From Tricholoma matsutake (lineage: Eukaryota > Basidiomycota > Agaricomycetes > Agaricales > Tricholomataceae), in assembly GCA_026075535.2 (NCBI GenBank), contig AP026540.1:5146001-5210000 (forward strand): DNA of 64,000 bases. Direction: 5' to 3'. Below the pieces are notes generated by a model. The model was given only the letters and a program-made list of their open reading frames with translations. It searched no databases and was not told the origin of the DNA. The translations under genes and the position numbers were made by a program. This document shows positions 43,688 through 55,585 of the stretch, one piece after another. Each line of letters begins with the position of its first letter. Within the stretch, counting starts at the first letter, position 1.

Positions 43688-46365
43688 TCACTCGTTGAGG
43701 AATTCTCTAGGCATATCCGCAAAGGCAGCACTGCCGACGCCTAAGAGCCCAAGCTGGACAACAGATGCAGCAGTATGTCGATAAAGCGTTTCCAATGTCG
43801 GTTGGGGAGGCTTTCCTTGTGACTCTATACCCAAAACAATTGGTGTCCACCTAACAAAATAAGACGATAGACACATTAACTACTCACTGAGGATGGCCTG
43901 GTTTAGTTCAGTTGCCAGAGCAACTCTCGCCGCGTGCCCAACAACTTCGGTCACGAGGCCTCCAGCCGTCATTGGGTCTTCCCAAGCTACAATTGCAAAT
44001 GTCCGCTTGAAGATATCCTTTACCTGTGGCCTCGTATCTGCCTTATAGTCGTTCGACAATGTTTGTCCGTATGCAATTGCCTGGTTCAAAGCCGTTTCGT
44101 ATTGCAATGCTGTGCTTCCCGGCCACATAGCATCCCCTGTTGGTAATGAGACTGCTTTGCCCTCACGGATCAGGGAGACAGAGGTGCTGCCAAGCATGCT
44201 CATCGAGGAGCCGTCGTCGTCGATGTCGTCGACGTCCATGCCCATGCCATCTTCGTATATGCCATCCATTTCTTCAATTAATTCTTCATCTTGAACATGG
44301 TTCTTCATCTTTTTCTTTAGCTCGGAGGCCTCCAGAATCAATTCCACAAACTTCCTACACCGCAGCTTGAAGAGCATCAGCCCTTCTTCTGCATCCAGGA
44401 CGGACGGATAGTGCACTTTGGCGTCAGCAAGTGCTGTATCGATGTCCCCGCTGATAACAGAGTCCACGATGTTGGTCCGCCGCTCAATATCGCTCTCCAT
44501 ATCATCGCACTCACTCCGCTCACCCATGTCTATGTCCTGATCTTTAGAGAACGATTCAGAAATCCGCGTCGCCTCGCCGCAGAAAATTTTGTCTTGCTTT
44601 TGAAAGGCCCTCACAGTTTTAATGTACCCATGGTGGGCTAGGTAAGCCATCACGAGCTTGTTTATCATACCCTTCGTCTGTTCATCTGTGAGTGGAGTCT
44701 TCGTAGACGAAACGGCGGTGTCGTTTTTGCCATTACTGTCCTGGATCTGGGAAAGTCTCCCCATAAGAGAAGAATTCAGAGGGGTACGGAGAATGTTCGC
44801 CCATGTGTGATTTCTTGCTTGTTGCACGTGGTAATCAATGTCATACTTGAACGGTTCGTGTCCAAAGTTGACGCGAATAGCTTCACCTGAGTGTCGAAGG
44901 CCAACAGAAGGGAACAATTCCACATCTTTGCCGACGTTATCAAAAACGGAACCTAGTGGAATTTGTCAGAACGTTCATCGCGTTATAATGAAATAAATCC
45001 CTCGCCGATCAAAGTCCCGTTCTTGGTGAAAAACGCCTTGTGAGTGGTAAAATCTATACCGCAGCCAATGATGTCCCCCGCTGCAAAATATTAGTCTGAG
45101 CAAGAGCAGGTCAATGAAGAAGAGACTGACTTCCAAATGTTGGGCCAAAAGGAGTTCCAGACTTCTCAGCTGCAAAGGAATAGCCATCATCACCATGATA
45201 ACCCCATGAATTTGATTCCCAGCCCGGAAGACGAGATAATTTAACGTCGCGGGCAGCAAAGCTACAGGATGGAAATGGTTAGCATGACAAAAATGGAATT
45301 TCCTGGCATGACGAACCCTATGCTAATATGGCTGAATAACAGTCAGTTCCACGTAAAAATGCTGAACAAAGAGCTCACCCTTTTTGACCTTTACTAAGGA
45401 TGTCCACCTCATAGTAATAAATTCCACATGCTGGGGGAATCGGATGTATGGTCCGAGCGGCGGCAGCATCTCTATCTCCGCTACACGATGCGCCTTTCGA
45501 AAGTAACAAAGTAGGAACATATTAATCAAATATGAGATAATCACATAAGACAGTGTGCAATGAACGAACCGTGATAAGTCAGATCGCGCCCATCTCCCGA
45601 AACCGTCAATAAAGCATTTCGAAAGTGATCACTCCAGCGGGTAGGTAATCTCAGAACTTGATCCTGCGAGATAGGTGGGGGAGGCGGGGCTGAAGGCAAC
45701 TCCCGTGGAGGACTAATGTTACTATCCTCATCGCTATCTGTCGGTGAAGACATAGCTGCAGAATACCCCTGGTGTTCAAGGGTTGCCGCATCTGTTTTAC
45801 GACTTGGGGGAAGAGCGGGAGGTAGTTCTGTCTGTAGCATCTGCCTCAAGGCAGAATGCTCGAGGTATGCAGGCCTGGCAAAGGAGACAGGGGGTGGGGT
45901 CGGAGTTGATACGGCGTGGCTTGAGAGATGTCTTTGAGTACTGGCAGTTCTACCGTTTGCGACACTGGGTCTACGTGTTCTGGATGGTGAAGTTGAGGAG
46001 GAGGGCAGACAGGCGGTGTCGATGCTACGCGAGGTTTCTGGAGTGGCACGGACAATGCGTGGTTCAAAAGTCGAGGTAATTCGGGGTGAGCCCCTTCCAT
46101 GGTTAGCACCCGTCAATGTCATTGACCGTGCGGTGGATCTGATTGGAGAAGTTGCTATGGCGCTGCTACTACCACGAGCACCATACGAGGTACTAACACC
46201 CGGCCTGTGGTCTTCTGCAATGCTGTGTCGCTGAGATATTGCCTGACGTCTTCCCGGGGTGGCAAATGGAATTGTTAATACAGATTCGATATTTCGTGAA
46301 GGAGAAACTGCTGTAGAGCTACGAGGAATGGGAATACTTGCTGATCTCGAGGGTCTTGAAGTCAT
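43688..46365 (-). CDS. RanBPM/GID1-like SPRY-LisH-CTLH protein
   Basis: Scaffold of the GID/CTLH ubiquitin ligase, which in yeast targets gluconeogenic enzymes. The first exon (from ATG 46365 to about 45570) is a 260-residue disordered Ser/Pro/Arg region. The SPRY domain follows over several short exons ([73 protein letters not shown]). Then come LisH ([19 protein letters not shown]), CTLH ([31 protein letters not shown]) and CRA, with an acidic Asp/Ser-rich insert, and a last exon ending at 43688. Domain order is that of RanBP9/10 and Vid30/Gid1. The long disordered N-terminus is extra relative to yeast. Confidence 0.9.
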
Positions 46366-46559
46366 GATTGCATAGACAAAGTAAGGCGTGTCCAAGCCTC
46401 AACCGAGCAGAGTACTGCTGAGAAGGAATACTGTGTGTGTGGGATAGGAGATCAGATGGATGTGGCAGGAAGAGCACCTGCGCCCGTGATTTGTCACACG
46501 CCCCATACTTGTCACATACCCATGACGCGTCCGTTATACACTTCGTGTTCTCTAGCTTC

Positions 46560-47191
46560 ATGGTACTAAGCTTCATCTCCTTCCTGAGCCATACTTAACA
46601 CTATATACTACTAGGATCCATCACATAGAATCATTCCAGGAAACCAAACCAAGTCTGCATCCGTGCAAGACACCGCAAACAGCCTCGGACTACACGACAC
46701 CCTTCAGTACGGAACTCGCAGCATCGCTGCTGAGGTACAATCACAGGGCGGTCTGATATCTCGCCTAGAAAATGTCAGGATATTCTTACAATGCTGTTCA
46801 ACTCATTTTCTCAACGGACTGTTTGGCAGTGGGAAGAGACACAGGATAATGCAAAACTTACCGTACAGCGCAACATCTATGGCATGCATGCCCCCATGCG
46901 ACTCTTGATGGAGCGCAAGATCGTGACATCCGTAGGTTTGACCTTCAAAATTACTATGTCGTTTCCTTGACACGTGTGTAGGGCCAACCCACGATGCCAG
47001 GGTTGACGCCATCCAATTTGCATCTTGACATTCTGATGGGCCGTGATGAGGCCATAGAAGTTGTAGACATCTTTGGTGGTGCGTATCTCCGACTTCAGTA
47101 TCTTCTTCGAACCTCAACACCGTTTACGATAGGTATGGAGGCCGGACCACCATTAGACTTTCATAAGGAGATGGAACAGCGGCGCATGTAA
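46560..47191 (+). CDS. UMP1: Proteasome maturation factor UMP1
   Basis: Chaperone trapped in half-proteasomes that becomes the first substrate of the finished 20S particle. Exons 46560-46562 (ATG only), 46615-46773, 46830-46931, 46982-47078 and 47133-47191 give 139 residues, the family length. The joined start is M then DPSHRIIPGNQTKSASVQDT, followed by SLGLHDTLQYGTRSIAAEV, WEETQDNAKLTVQRNIYGM, HAPMRLLMERKIV, MPGLTPSNLHLDILMGRDE and a C-terminal block ending FHKEMEQRRM. The start codon is joined by an intron of 52 nt with a good branch site; no other ATG in frame precedes the conserved block. Divergent from the RanBPM-like gene with 194 bp between starts. Confidence 0.93.
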
Positions 47192-47243
47192 ATTACCGCT
47201 TCCTATGAGTAGCTCTGTAATACACAATCCTACCATGGAGGGA

Positions 47244-49057
47244 TCATTGGATTCCCTCAGCTTTCCAGATGCCCTGTTCAACCACATTTCTAGCGCTTAC
47301 TACACAGCCTTCCAACAGTGGAATACCAGCAGCTGCGAACGAGCCACAAATCCAAAGTCCAGGACCCTCGACACCGAATAGTCTGCCAGCGCCCTGTAGC
47401 TCTCCTAGAAGCGAATTCCCTTGACCGGCACATTGCCACCACTTCCGTCCGTCTTCCCAGTACAGACCCTTCAATGCCTCCTTGGACTCCGCTGTTACAA
47501 TCGCCCGCTCTAGTGTAGCAACGCTCAAAACGCGTTCCGTCCGTGGGGGTATAATTGGATTAGTTGTCTGGTATATATCAGGTAGGTGGGCCGGGAATCC
47601 GGTCGGTCGCGTTAGTATATGGGTGGTCATGGTGTAGGACGGGGGTAGTATATCCCGGTTGTCACAAAATCTATCCTCCCACTTCACTGGAGCAATTGGC
47701 TCTAGGCCGCTTGTCGAGTCAAGGCAGACGAAGTTCAATTCGCGTCGGTCCTTCGGATTATCCGGCATTAAGGTTGAGTCGGTATGATTGATAACGACAG
47801 AAGGACGGTACTTGAAGGTCCCCAAACATTCGATTTGTTTCTCTACAACTAGTCGCTTTGGATCGTCCGGCTGAAGGCAGAAGCTGTAAGATGATAACAG
47901 TGGAACGGCGCGCGTAGCCTGAGTTGCAAATATGATGTGATGAAATCCAGAGTGGGTTATTCTGCCGCGCGGGGTATTACAATGAATGGAAGCAAGTCGT
48001 GAATCTAGTGGATCGGGTGAGATAGCCGAGATAGTCGTGGATAAGTGAATGTGTCGTAAGGGCGAAGTCAACCGAGCGACGACGTCTTGAACACCGTGCA
48101 GTACAACATAATGGTGGGTATCAAGCGTTAGCCAGATATAATCTAGATCCAAAAGGAGTGACATGAGAAAATGCCAGGAGGGTGCATAGAAAAGGAAACT
48201 CGCCTAAGAACTCCTCGACAGGGTGGCGCTGAATGTCGTGTTCGGGTGCAGTACATATAGCAGAGAACAGTGGGAGCAACACAGTCTGAGTATAATCCCT
48301 CCAAACTGAATCCATCCCGGTCCATCTCGCCAGGATGTTCGTCGGTACGGTTTTTTCTGCCCACTCTGCAAAACTTGTCTTTCTGTCATTCGATCTCCAT
48401 ATAGGCACCGAAAGGAAGAGCATGCGCAAGAAGCACACCGTGATGCACATGGTCATATACAAGAAAAGCCCCACCGTCCACGCCTTCGTGAACGCGCGCA
48501 CCAAGAGTCCGCGGCCTTTTGTGGAATGGTACGGTTCGTCCAGAAGTGAAGGCATACTCAACCCCCCGAGCCCGGAGTTCCCGTTGTATATCATCGTTGC
48601 GGTTATCTGCTTAACTCGGGTCGAGGTAGGTGGAAAGAGAAGTGAGAAAGAGTACGAGAAGTCGGCTTCCTGGAATGCAACACCGAGTTTTTTATACAAT
48701 GCAATGAGTTGCGGATAGTATCCTGGAAGAATGAGTGAATTCACTGCGAGTAGAACGCTGGGCTGACGTTCAAGTGCATACCTCCTTGAAATGACCGCAT
48801 AGGAACATCCACCCTCCATGACCGGTCCCCGTCAGGGAATGGCACCGAAATCGAGGAGGAGTCCATGCCGAGCGTTGATGCCTGGGTTAACCACTGGTTA
48901 TTACTTCGGGTCGGTTGAAGGCAACGCAATTTACCTTCTCGAATAAGTGCAGCTCAAACTCGACATCACACTGGTGAGTCTGCTCCGTCAGCAGATAGGC
49001 AGCGGTCAGCCCAGCGAGGCCACTGCCGATGACTGCGACTTTGACTGAATGAGGCAT
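47244..49057 (-). CDS. FAD-dependent amine-oxidase-like protein
   Basis: Starts at 49057 with MPHSVKVAVIGSGLAGLTAA, the GxGxxG dinucleotide-binding fold, and is followed by ELHLFEK, the acid that binds the ribose. The second exon reads SVPFPDGDRSWRVDVPMR. A middle segment with a hydrophobic stretch (FLYMTMCITVCFLRMLFL) may be membrane-associated. The C-terminal part has HIIFATQATRAVPLL, a block resembling the NAD(P)/FAD closing motif (GPGLWICGSFAAAGIPLLEG) and ends at 47244. The intron 48203-48143 has a GC donor and joins EEFL to DYIWLTLD. Substrate unknown; relatives include fungal flavin amine oxidoreductases and desaturase-like enzymes. Two or three further introns are clear. Confidence 0.8.
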
Positions 49058-49422
49058 GAGTGGAAAGAGAATATCTCAGCTAGGCCGCACGTTATATCGA
49101 TTTTTATATCAGAGACCCGCGTTTGGCACACGGGGTACGACCTGAAGAAAGGTTTCGACGATATAGGCCCTGACAAAGTATCCCGCGTCCCGTCCCACGT
49201 CCAATTACGGTTGAAACCCAGCTATTGACTGTGGAGTTATAAAGCTTGACTCGGGAGCTCTGGTCCGCTCCGGGAGCAGGAACCATGACTACGACATAAC
49301 GGGCTGCAATTCAAGATATCAGAGGATGGTACAAGTTGACGAATGATGAATAATCGACGATCGATCATCTCAGCGTCAAATAACAATCGGACTCATGTTC
49401 AAGTTCCTATGTTGACAACATG
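49058..49422. other. Gap between MFAP1 and the FAD gene
   Basis: A 365-bp stretch, both genes on the minus strand; it holds the MFAP1 3' UTR and the FAD-gene promoter. No gene is seen. Confidence 0.4.
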
Positions 49423-51257
49423 CTATCCAATACGTCTCCGTTTCTCCCCATAGTCATCAGCAACTCGTGAACGTGAACGTTGTCTGTGTCGACGTGGTGA
49501 TCTAGAGCGGGATCGTGATCGCGACCTCCTCCGTATATTGCCTTTGTCATAACCATCCCTCGATCCTTCATAATGTCTTTCGCTCTCGCCTCGGTCACGG
49601 TCATTCCTTGCACGACTCTCGCCATGGTCACGCTCTGGTTTCCAATGAGACTGATGCGGTTTTGATGCACTGTCGCCATGACGCCATGACGCTGACTCTG
49701 GCGGATTACCCCACCGCCTTGGGCCTGTCGGAGCAGAATTGGCACCAGTCCCCCGTTCAGATAATGGTCCTGTATTCTGTGGACAGTCTAACAGAGTTGT
49801 TCGTCAACAACTCTGCAAAGATCAAATATCTGATTACCTTTTTTAAGATGGGGCCCACCACACAAGAAGCAACCACCGCCGTCAAGTGCGTTACCGCCTG
49901 CTTTCACAGGCGCCGTACCACCAAATCCACCACTCTTAAAAGTTGTATCTTGATCCACCAAATGGGTGTATTTGGTCCGACTGCGCTTGCCAAAGTTCTT
50001 GACTTGCATGGCTTTCGGAAGGAGGGAAACATCGACTGTTGACGCCGTGGCTTCCGTATAGTCGTGCCTTTTGAGAATTTCTTTATCCTGAGATTAAAAT
50101 ATAACCATCAGAAAGCTTATGAAAAACGAACTCAACCACAAACCTGGTGAAAGGCACCCTTGTGCCAATATTTCTGAAGGAACTTTTGCTGCCCTTTGGG
50201 TTTCTCCTCCCGCAGTTTCTGCGCCCTCTCCATATCTTCCTTGAGCCTTTGTCCTTCAGGCAATGCTCTCCGCCTTTCTATTTCTTCCCGTTCCTCCTCT
50301 CTACGCACTTCTTCCTCTTTCTCCTTCTTAATCCTCCCCAACTCCCGTAACCGCCAGGCTTCAAATTCTCCAGCTGGATCCAGACCATCAGTGTCGTCAA
50401 CTTCGGTAATATCATCCTCTTTCTCCTCTACGAACTTCGTGAGTCAATAACAAGACATGTAAGGAAACACTGACTTTCTGCCAGCTCTCGTCTAATGCTT
50501 TCAGCAACTAGATCATGACTTTGCTTCCGCCGTTCTTCAGCTTCTAGCTCCTTCCTCTTAATCGCTTCTTCTGTGTCCTGTGAGAGTGCCTCTTTTTTTG
50601 CGATGGTGACTCGAGCGCGCCTGTGCGAGACATCATGGGAGGTCGTATGAGAGCTAACTGTCATACGTACTTGGGAACAAAGACAGGTCTAAATTGTGCC
50701 TGTGGTTTCTCTTCCTCCGAATCTGTCTCATATTCGCTGCTCTGTATATCTCTTCATAAGTAACACACAAAGCCTATAAATCTCGAACCAACCCCTTCTG
50801 ATTCATCTTCGTCGGCTCTGCCTTCAACGATAGGTTTCTGTTCTTCCTCCGACTCCTCCTCCGATTCTGTGAAGAATACTAACTTCAGCGTGATGAGACG
50901 AGGTCCTTATATCAACTCACCGTCCTCCTCTAGAGCAGTTCGTCCAGACTCCACCCTTCCCGCGACAATAACTTTACCGTCCTTCGATATGTTAACATCC
51001 TTTAGTGTAACGTTCATCGCCTTCATTGACTTCGGTGCCTCACTTCGCATCCGCATTATTTCTTCTTCGCCTTCTTCGTCAACTATATCTTGGTCTCCTG
51101 AGATAGGAACATCGCCTTCCTCCTCCATCTGCGGCGCCTCCTCGACATCGGAGTCAGAGTCAACATCAGCAACTCCCTTTGGCGCCTTGCCCTTCCAGTA
51201 ACGTGCCGCTGGTCTTGCTAGTCGAGGAGCTTGCTTTCTAACAGTCTGCGTAGACAT
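49423..51257 (-). CDS. MFAP1: Spliceosomal protein MFAP1 with a C-terminal zinc knuckle and RS tail
   Basis: MFAP1 is a spliceosomal protein of the B complex associated with Prp38. The start [20 protein letters not shown] at 51257 is followed by acidic stretches, [36 protein letters not shown], a Glu/Arg-rich coiled coil, [34 protein letters not shown] and [13 protein letters not shown], all hallmark blocks. After these the animal protein ends soon, but here it continues with [14 protein letters not shown], a CCHC zinc knuckle (C-x2-C-x4-H-x4-C), a charged region and an Arg/Ser repeat tail ([16 protein letters not shown]), ending at 49423. The knuckle is split by an intron 49837-49788 that carries a hairpin. 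Other introns are about 50-60 nt. Confidence 0.9.
49792..49815. repeat. Perfect 10-bp hairpin in an MFAP1 intron
   Basis: CAGAGTTGTT, a CGTC loop, then AACAACTCTG, next to the 3' splice site of the MFAP1 intron 49837-49788. On the sense strand the hairpin begins with the CAG of TTTGCAG, a possible earlier acceptor, and ends 3 bases before the acceptor actually used (TTAG). Confidence 0.85.
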
Positions 51258-51701
51258 GGCTCTTGGCGATCAAGTTCAGGAGCCTGGCCAATAGCTTCTC
51301 GATACCACAAGGCTAAACAAGACGGAAACAAATAAACAGCAACCACCGTGACGCTTATTTTTATTACGATGAGCCTGCGAAGTTGCTCAATTTTTACTTC
51401 GTTAGGTCAGTAGCGTGCCAAAAAGTAAACTCTAGTCAATAGGCTTATGGAGAAGTCTGAGAAAAATTCTTAGGGAGTGGAGAACATCTACTAGATGAAG
51501 GTGTAATCATGCTGCTTACTAACAGTTACACTTATTTGGACACACGTCACATATATACTGACGCGTATCCTTCCTTCCTCTCTTCCTTGATCTCATATGC
51601 TGTATCCTCTCGTATTCGCTCTCCGTTATATAACCTGGTCCTATTTTGTGGTTGCCTTCTGAGCTAATCATACCTCCTCCTGGCACGATTACACTTTTCT
51701 T
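51258..51701. other. Gap between BTB gene and MFAP1
   Basis: A 444-bp region, both genes on the minus strand; it should contain the BTB 3' UTR and MFAP1 promoter. Some CT-rich and AT-rich sequence, but no gene. Confidence 0.4.
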
Positions 51702-54629
51702 TTAAATGGCAGCCTCAGACATCTGGACCTTGAGAGCATTCCTGGGGCGGATGATGCGAAAATACACGACAGTGACAGCTATCTCTGGTACTCATCAAAG
51801 CACAATCAAAGCAAGTTAAGCAGAAGATCCATATCATATGCACAAGTATCGTAAAATTCGTAACACGCGACAATTCAAACAAGTCCAAGTACAACAGTTG
51901 CCCGCAGGCTAACCTCCTTTCCCGGCAAAGGTTCCCCGGTATCAATATATTCCTCTGTTCTCAGCGAACTAGACTTCCATCCCCAGCTCTGGCTCACTGA
52001 GAAAACATCTGGGGAGCTCGTAAATCGCGTCTGCGATGAGCCTGTGGCATTCGCACAAGTTATCGTGAAATACGCAGATATTGATGGACGGGGGTCACGG
52101 TAGGGCTGAGGTGGTGCCACTGGTGCAGCTGTCGCAGGGAGGGTGCAGGAGGTCGGGGTGGAACTGCCGGGGGACCCAAATGGTGATGACGATGAGACAG
52201 GCGACGTCGACGAATAGGAGTTCGGCGTCGGGCTGCGCGAGGAAGGGTGTATGGAGGGAGAATAGTGAGATGTGGTCGAGGGTGTTGATGGGGCAGATAC
52301 GGAAGATGCCGGTATCACCCTTTGATTGCCGCGATGCATGTTCCCGGGACTTGAATCCTTAGAACGATTCAAAGCGAAAGAAGAAGCCGGTGCACTGGAA
52401 GACGGAATTGGTTCAATCGTCGACTGCCTATGGAGATAGATGCCCAGTTGGACCTGGCTTTTCTTTGTGACAATCTGCACGTAGACGTTAAATAAACTTC
52501 CAGCGTAGCATATGGTCTGTGAGTAAAGCCTTGATTTTTCCTGCAGCGAGTCAATATCCCAGAACTCTACACCAAATCTGTATGGCGGGTAGGGAGACCA
52601 CCGAGATTTACTTGTCGGATCCAATTGAACACAAGACGCAGCTGTATACATTGGAGGACGAAGACCAAAAAATTCATACTCGGAGGTAGGTGGTTTGGGT
52701 GCTGAGACAGCGCTGGGCTTGACAATACTTGGAGAGGAAGGAGGCGATGACTGACTCACTGAATACGTAGATGTGAAAAGCTGATCCATCGTAAGCGATG
52801 AGCTCTCTGCTATGTCGCTACTGGATTCCCCTATACGAACAGATGAATCAACGGGAACTAGGAAATATGTTTTCAACTTTTCATCCTCCTGCTTGTTCAA
52901 AATGCGAGCGAGGATATCAGCCGTCGTATATGTGATCCCAAGGTCTTTGTCGCGTGTGGAGTACTGCATAACAGTAGACGTCGTCGACGGAGAGGGGAGA
53001 ACAGAAGCCGATGGTTTGGCGGTTATGTGATGTCGTAAGACTGACTGGTTCCAATGTGCTGCTTGGAGAATTGACAAAGGCACGAAAGGCTTCTGGGTTG
53101 TTGGCGAGATATCCTGAGAGATGTCGATCATATCTTCCATAATCTACAAATTGCATGAGCAAAGACGAGTGCTCAGATAAATGATAGCATTACCATGTTA
53201 GAATAATAGATGCCGTGTTCAAACATCCTTGTCCATTCTTCTTCCTCTTCTTCAATGATACCGTCTTTCCTCCTTAACTCAACCACTGAGCGCGCAAATG
53301 CGTACCTTTCACGTTCGCCTCTCACAAAAAGGGTATCGGCAGACACGATTGCGGCCACCCATGTTGCACTCAATCCTTTACGAGACCATATGCGCGGTAT
53401 TGTTTGAGTGGTCTTGGAGGTACTCGCAGGAACAAACTTATCCGTTGCTATATCCGAGGGAACCATCGCTCTTTGCCGAGATATCAAAGGGCTGCTAGAA
53501 TCCTTTAGTACGTTCTCTTCTCCTGTCTGTGTTTCATAGGCCAGCAAGTCGATCGCCCATCTAGCAAGCCAGGATGCACATGCCTCTCCGATCTTATCCG
53601 AGATGGCTCCATAGTGGGAAGAAGGCTCATCGAAGCCTCCATTAGAATCATCCTCTGAAGTGGTATGCAATGTAACAGCGGACGAATTCCGCGTGTGGTT
53701 GAGATGCGGGAAACCATATAATACATCATCCGTCTCCCTCCGTAGCATCATCGAAGAAGTAGATCGTGACACAGTGCTCCTCTCATCATCGATGATACGA
53801 GCAACGAATTCAAGCCCAACGGCTGCTTCAGGCTCGCCATGCTCTGGATCTAAAGGACCGATGTGCTTGCCAAGTGCAAAATTCAAGTATTTCAAGACGG
53901 TATGTGGGCCAATGGTGCTCAGAATTGAGGACAAAGCTTGAGTTGCAAGTGATGGAATGGACAAATAGATAGAAGTTGCAAGAAGGGACAAGAGAAATCG
54001 TGGTGTAGCCGGATGGTGCATGTCAGGCGTTGGCGGAGGTTGTTTCTGGACAGGAAAGTCAGAGGTGAGAGGCTGGGAGGTTGACGGTATCAGAGAAGGT
54101 GATATGTGTAAAGGAGGACCACCTCCATAAAGTCGTGCTATACATATCCTGTGAGGGAATCAGCGAACGAAAAGAGTTACCCATGGGGCAACATACTCAA
54201 AAGCTATCACAGATATTAGGGTGCAAATAATATAGAGGGGGCAAGTTACTCACCAGGACGGGTTATGTTAGGATCATCAAAGTGAATGACAATTTCCTGA
54301 GGATCGCTGTGTTGATTGATGATCCTTGGTGAAGACTCTATGAATCCGGCTGTGAAAAGAGAACGAAAGAAACCCTTGGATAGCGATAAGGATGACAAGT
54401 AACGTTGTTGGAGATTACATACAGATTGAATGAGGACCACACGATGAAGATTATAGATGGCATGCCAAGACCCTCGTACACGGAGAGCAAGATCGGAGGT
54501 GCTGCCTTCGAGAAAGGATGTGTAAAGGTGGCTCTGGATGTCAACAGCAGAGAGATTCATAGTAGGAAGAGGAGAGGAAGGAGCGGATATCGCAGTGGCT
54601 CTCAGCTGACGAGTAGCGGAACATTTCAT
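51702..54629 (-). CDS. BTB/POZ-domain protein with a Ser/Pro-rich C-terminal part
   Basis: The first exons carry a BTB fold: DLALRVRGSWHAIYNLHRVV, GFFRSLFTAGFIE, EIVIHFDDPNITRP and AFEICIARLYGGGPP. Then a helical region (LLATSIYLSIPSLATQALSS) follows, a Ser/Thr-rich loop, a basic-acidic helix with IIEEEEEEWTRMFEHG, and YGRYDRHLSGYL; then a second globular part (YEFFGLRPPMYTAASCVQL, RFGVEFWDIDSLQEKSRLY, GSLFNVYVQIVTKKSQVQL), a long Ser/Pro/Thr tail and a last exon ending at 51702 with ALKVQMSEAAI. Similar to Agaricomycete BTB proteins of unknown role, possibly related to germ-cell-less type E3 adaptors. The start at 54629 is the first ATG of the open frame. Confidence 0.75.
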
Positions 54630-54696
54630 ATCAGTGCTTGGCAAGTCTGGCGGCCAACCTACTTATGATCCACCGGCATTCACCGGCCCGACATCC
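54630..54696. promoter_or_regulatory. 67-bp divergent promoter between BTB and TRS31
   Basis: Only 67 bp separate the two start codons, so the 5' leaders of the genes must be very short or overlap within each other's genes. The stretch contains no clear TATA box. Confidence 0.5.
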
Positions 54697-55501
54697 ATGG
54701 CTTATACTAAACCACATCCTCGACTTTCTGCAGATCCAAGATTCTCTCTTCCTCCCTCTAATAAACAAATTCAACATCGTCCCAATATATATGACAGAAA
54801 TCTCAACAAGACTCGTGTATCCGAAGTTTCTGCCTCTGCTTTCGCCTTTCTGTTCTCAGAAATCGTACAATACACCCAAAAGCGTGTAAATGGTATCAAT
54901 GACCTCGAACGCCGGTCAGTCATACATCTGACTTTCATCATCCAAACTCCTTAATCATGCACCTCAGCCTCAACACTTTGGGCTATCGAATCGGCATCCG
55001 AGTTTTCGAGTTAATGATATGGCGCACCGAGTCGTCTTCCAAAGCTCCCAAGCGTGAAATTCGATTCCTACCAGCGCTCATGTTGATCCATACTCAACTG
55101 TGGAAAGCTGTCTTTGGAAAACCCGCCGATGCCATCGAAAAGAGCGTGGAGAATGCTGATGAATGTACATTGCATCAGTGCTATATCTTCTGAAGTTTCT
55201 AATTTCTCCAACAGACATGATCATCGACAACGACCCGCCCATTGAGCGACACATATCCGTACCCCGAGATATGAGTCAGCTCAGCTGTTCCTCTTTCACA
55301 GCTGGTATTGTAGAAGCTGTTATGGATGCGCTTGGTTTGGTACGCTAACCCGACTTCCTGATATCCTCACTATCCTGATATATTTCGAAGCCTGCACGTG
55401 TAACGGCGCACAATACACCGACGACCCAGTTTCCCTCTCGGACCACGATCCTCATAAAACTAGACCAATCTGTATTAGATCGGGAAGAACTGTTCAAGTA
55501 A
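54697..55501 (+). CDS. TRS31: TRAPP complex subunit TRS31 (TRAPPC5)
   Basis: Part of the TRAPP vesicle-tethering and Ypt1/Rab1 exchange complex at the Golgi. Exons 54697-54914, 54968-55164, 55215-55339 and 55391-55501 give 216 residues. Motifs: SASAFAFLFSEIVQYTQKRV, LNTLGYRIGIRVFELMIWR, FLPALMLIHTQLWKAVFGK, YMIIDNDPPIERHISVP, LSCSSFTAGIVEAVMDALGL, PARVTAHNTPT and a conserved end RTTILIKLDQSVLDREELFK. This matches the alpha/beta TRAPP (BET3-like) fold and the family length. All introns are 50-53 nt and in phase. Confidence 0.95.
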
Positions 55502-55585
55502 TAAAGACACGCATGTACATTGATGACTGCGGTGTCAGGGGTCTTGAGACCCAATTTTATCCAGTCCTGTTCTCATACATCCACC

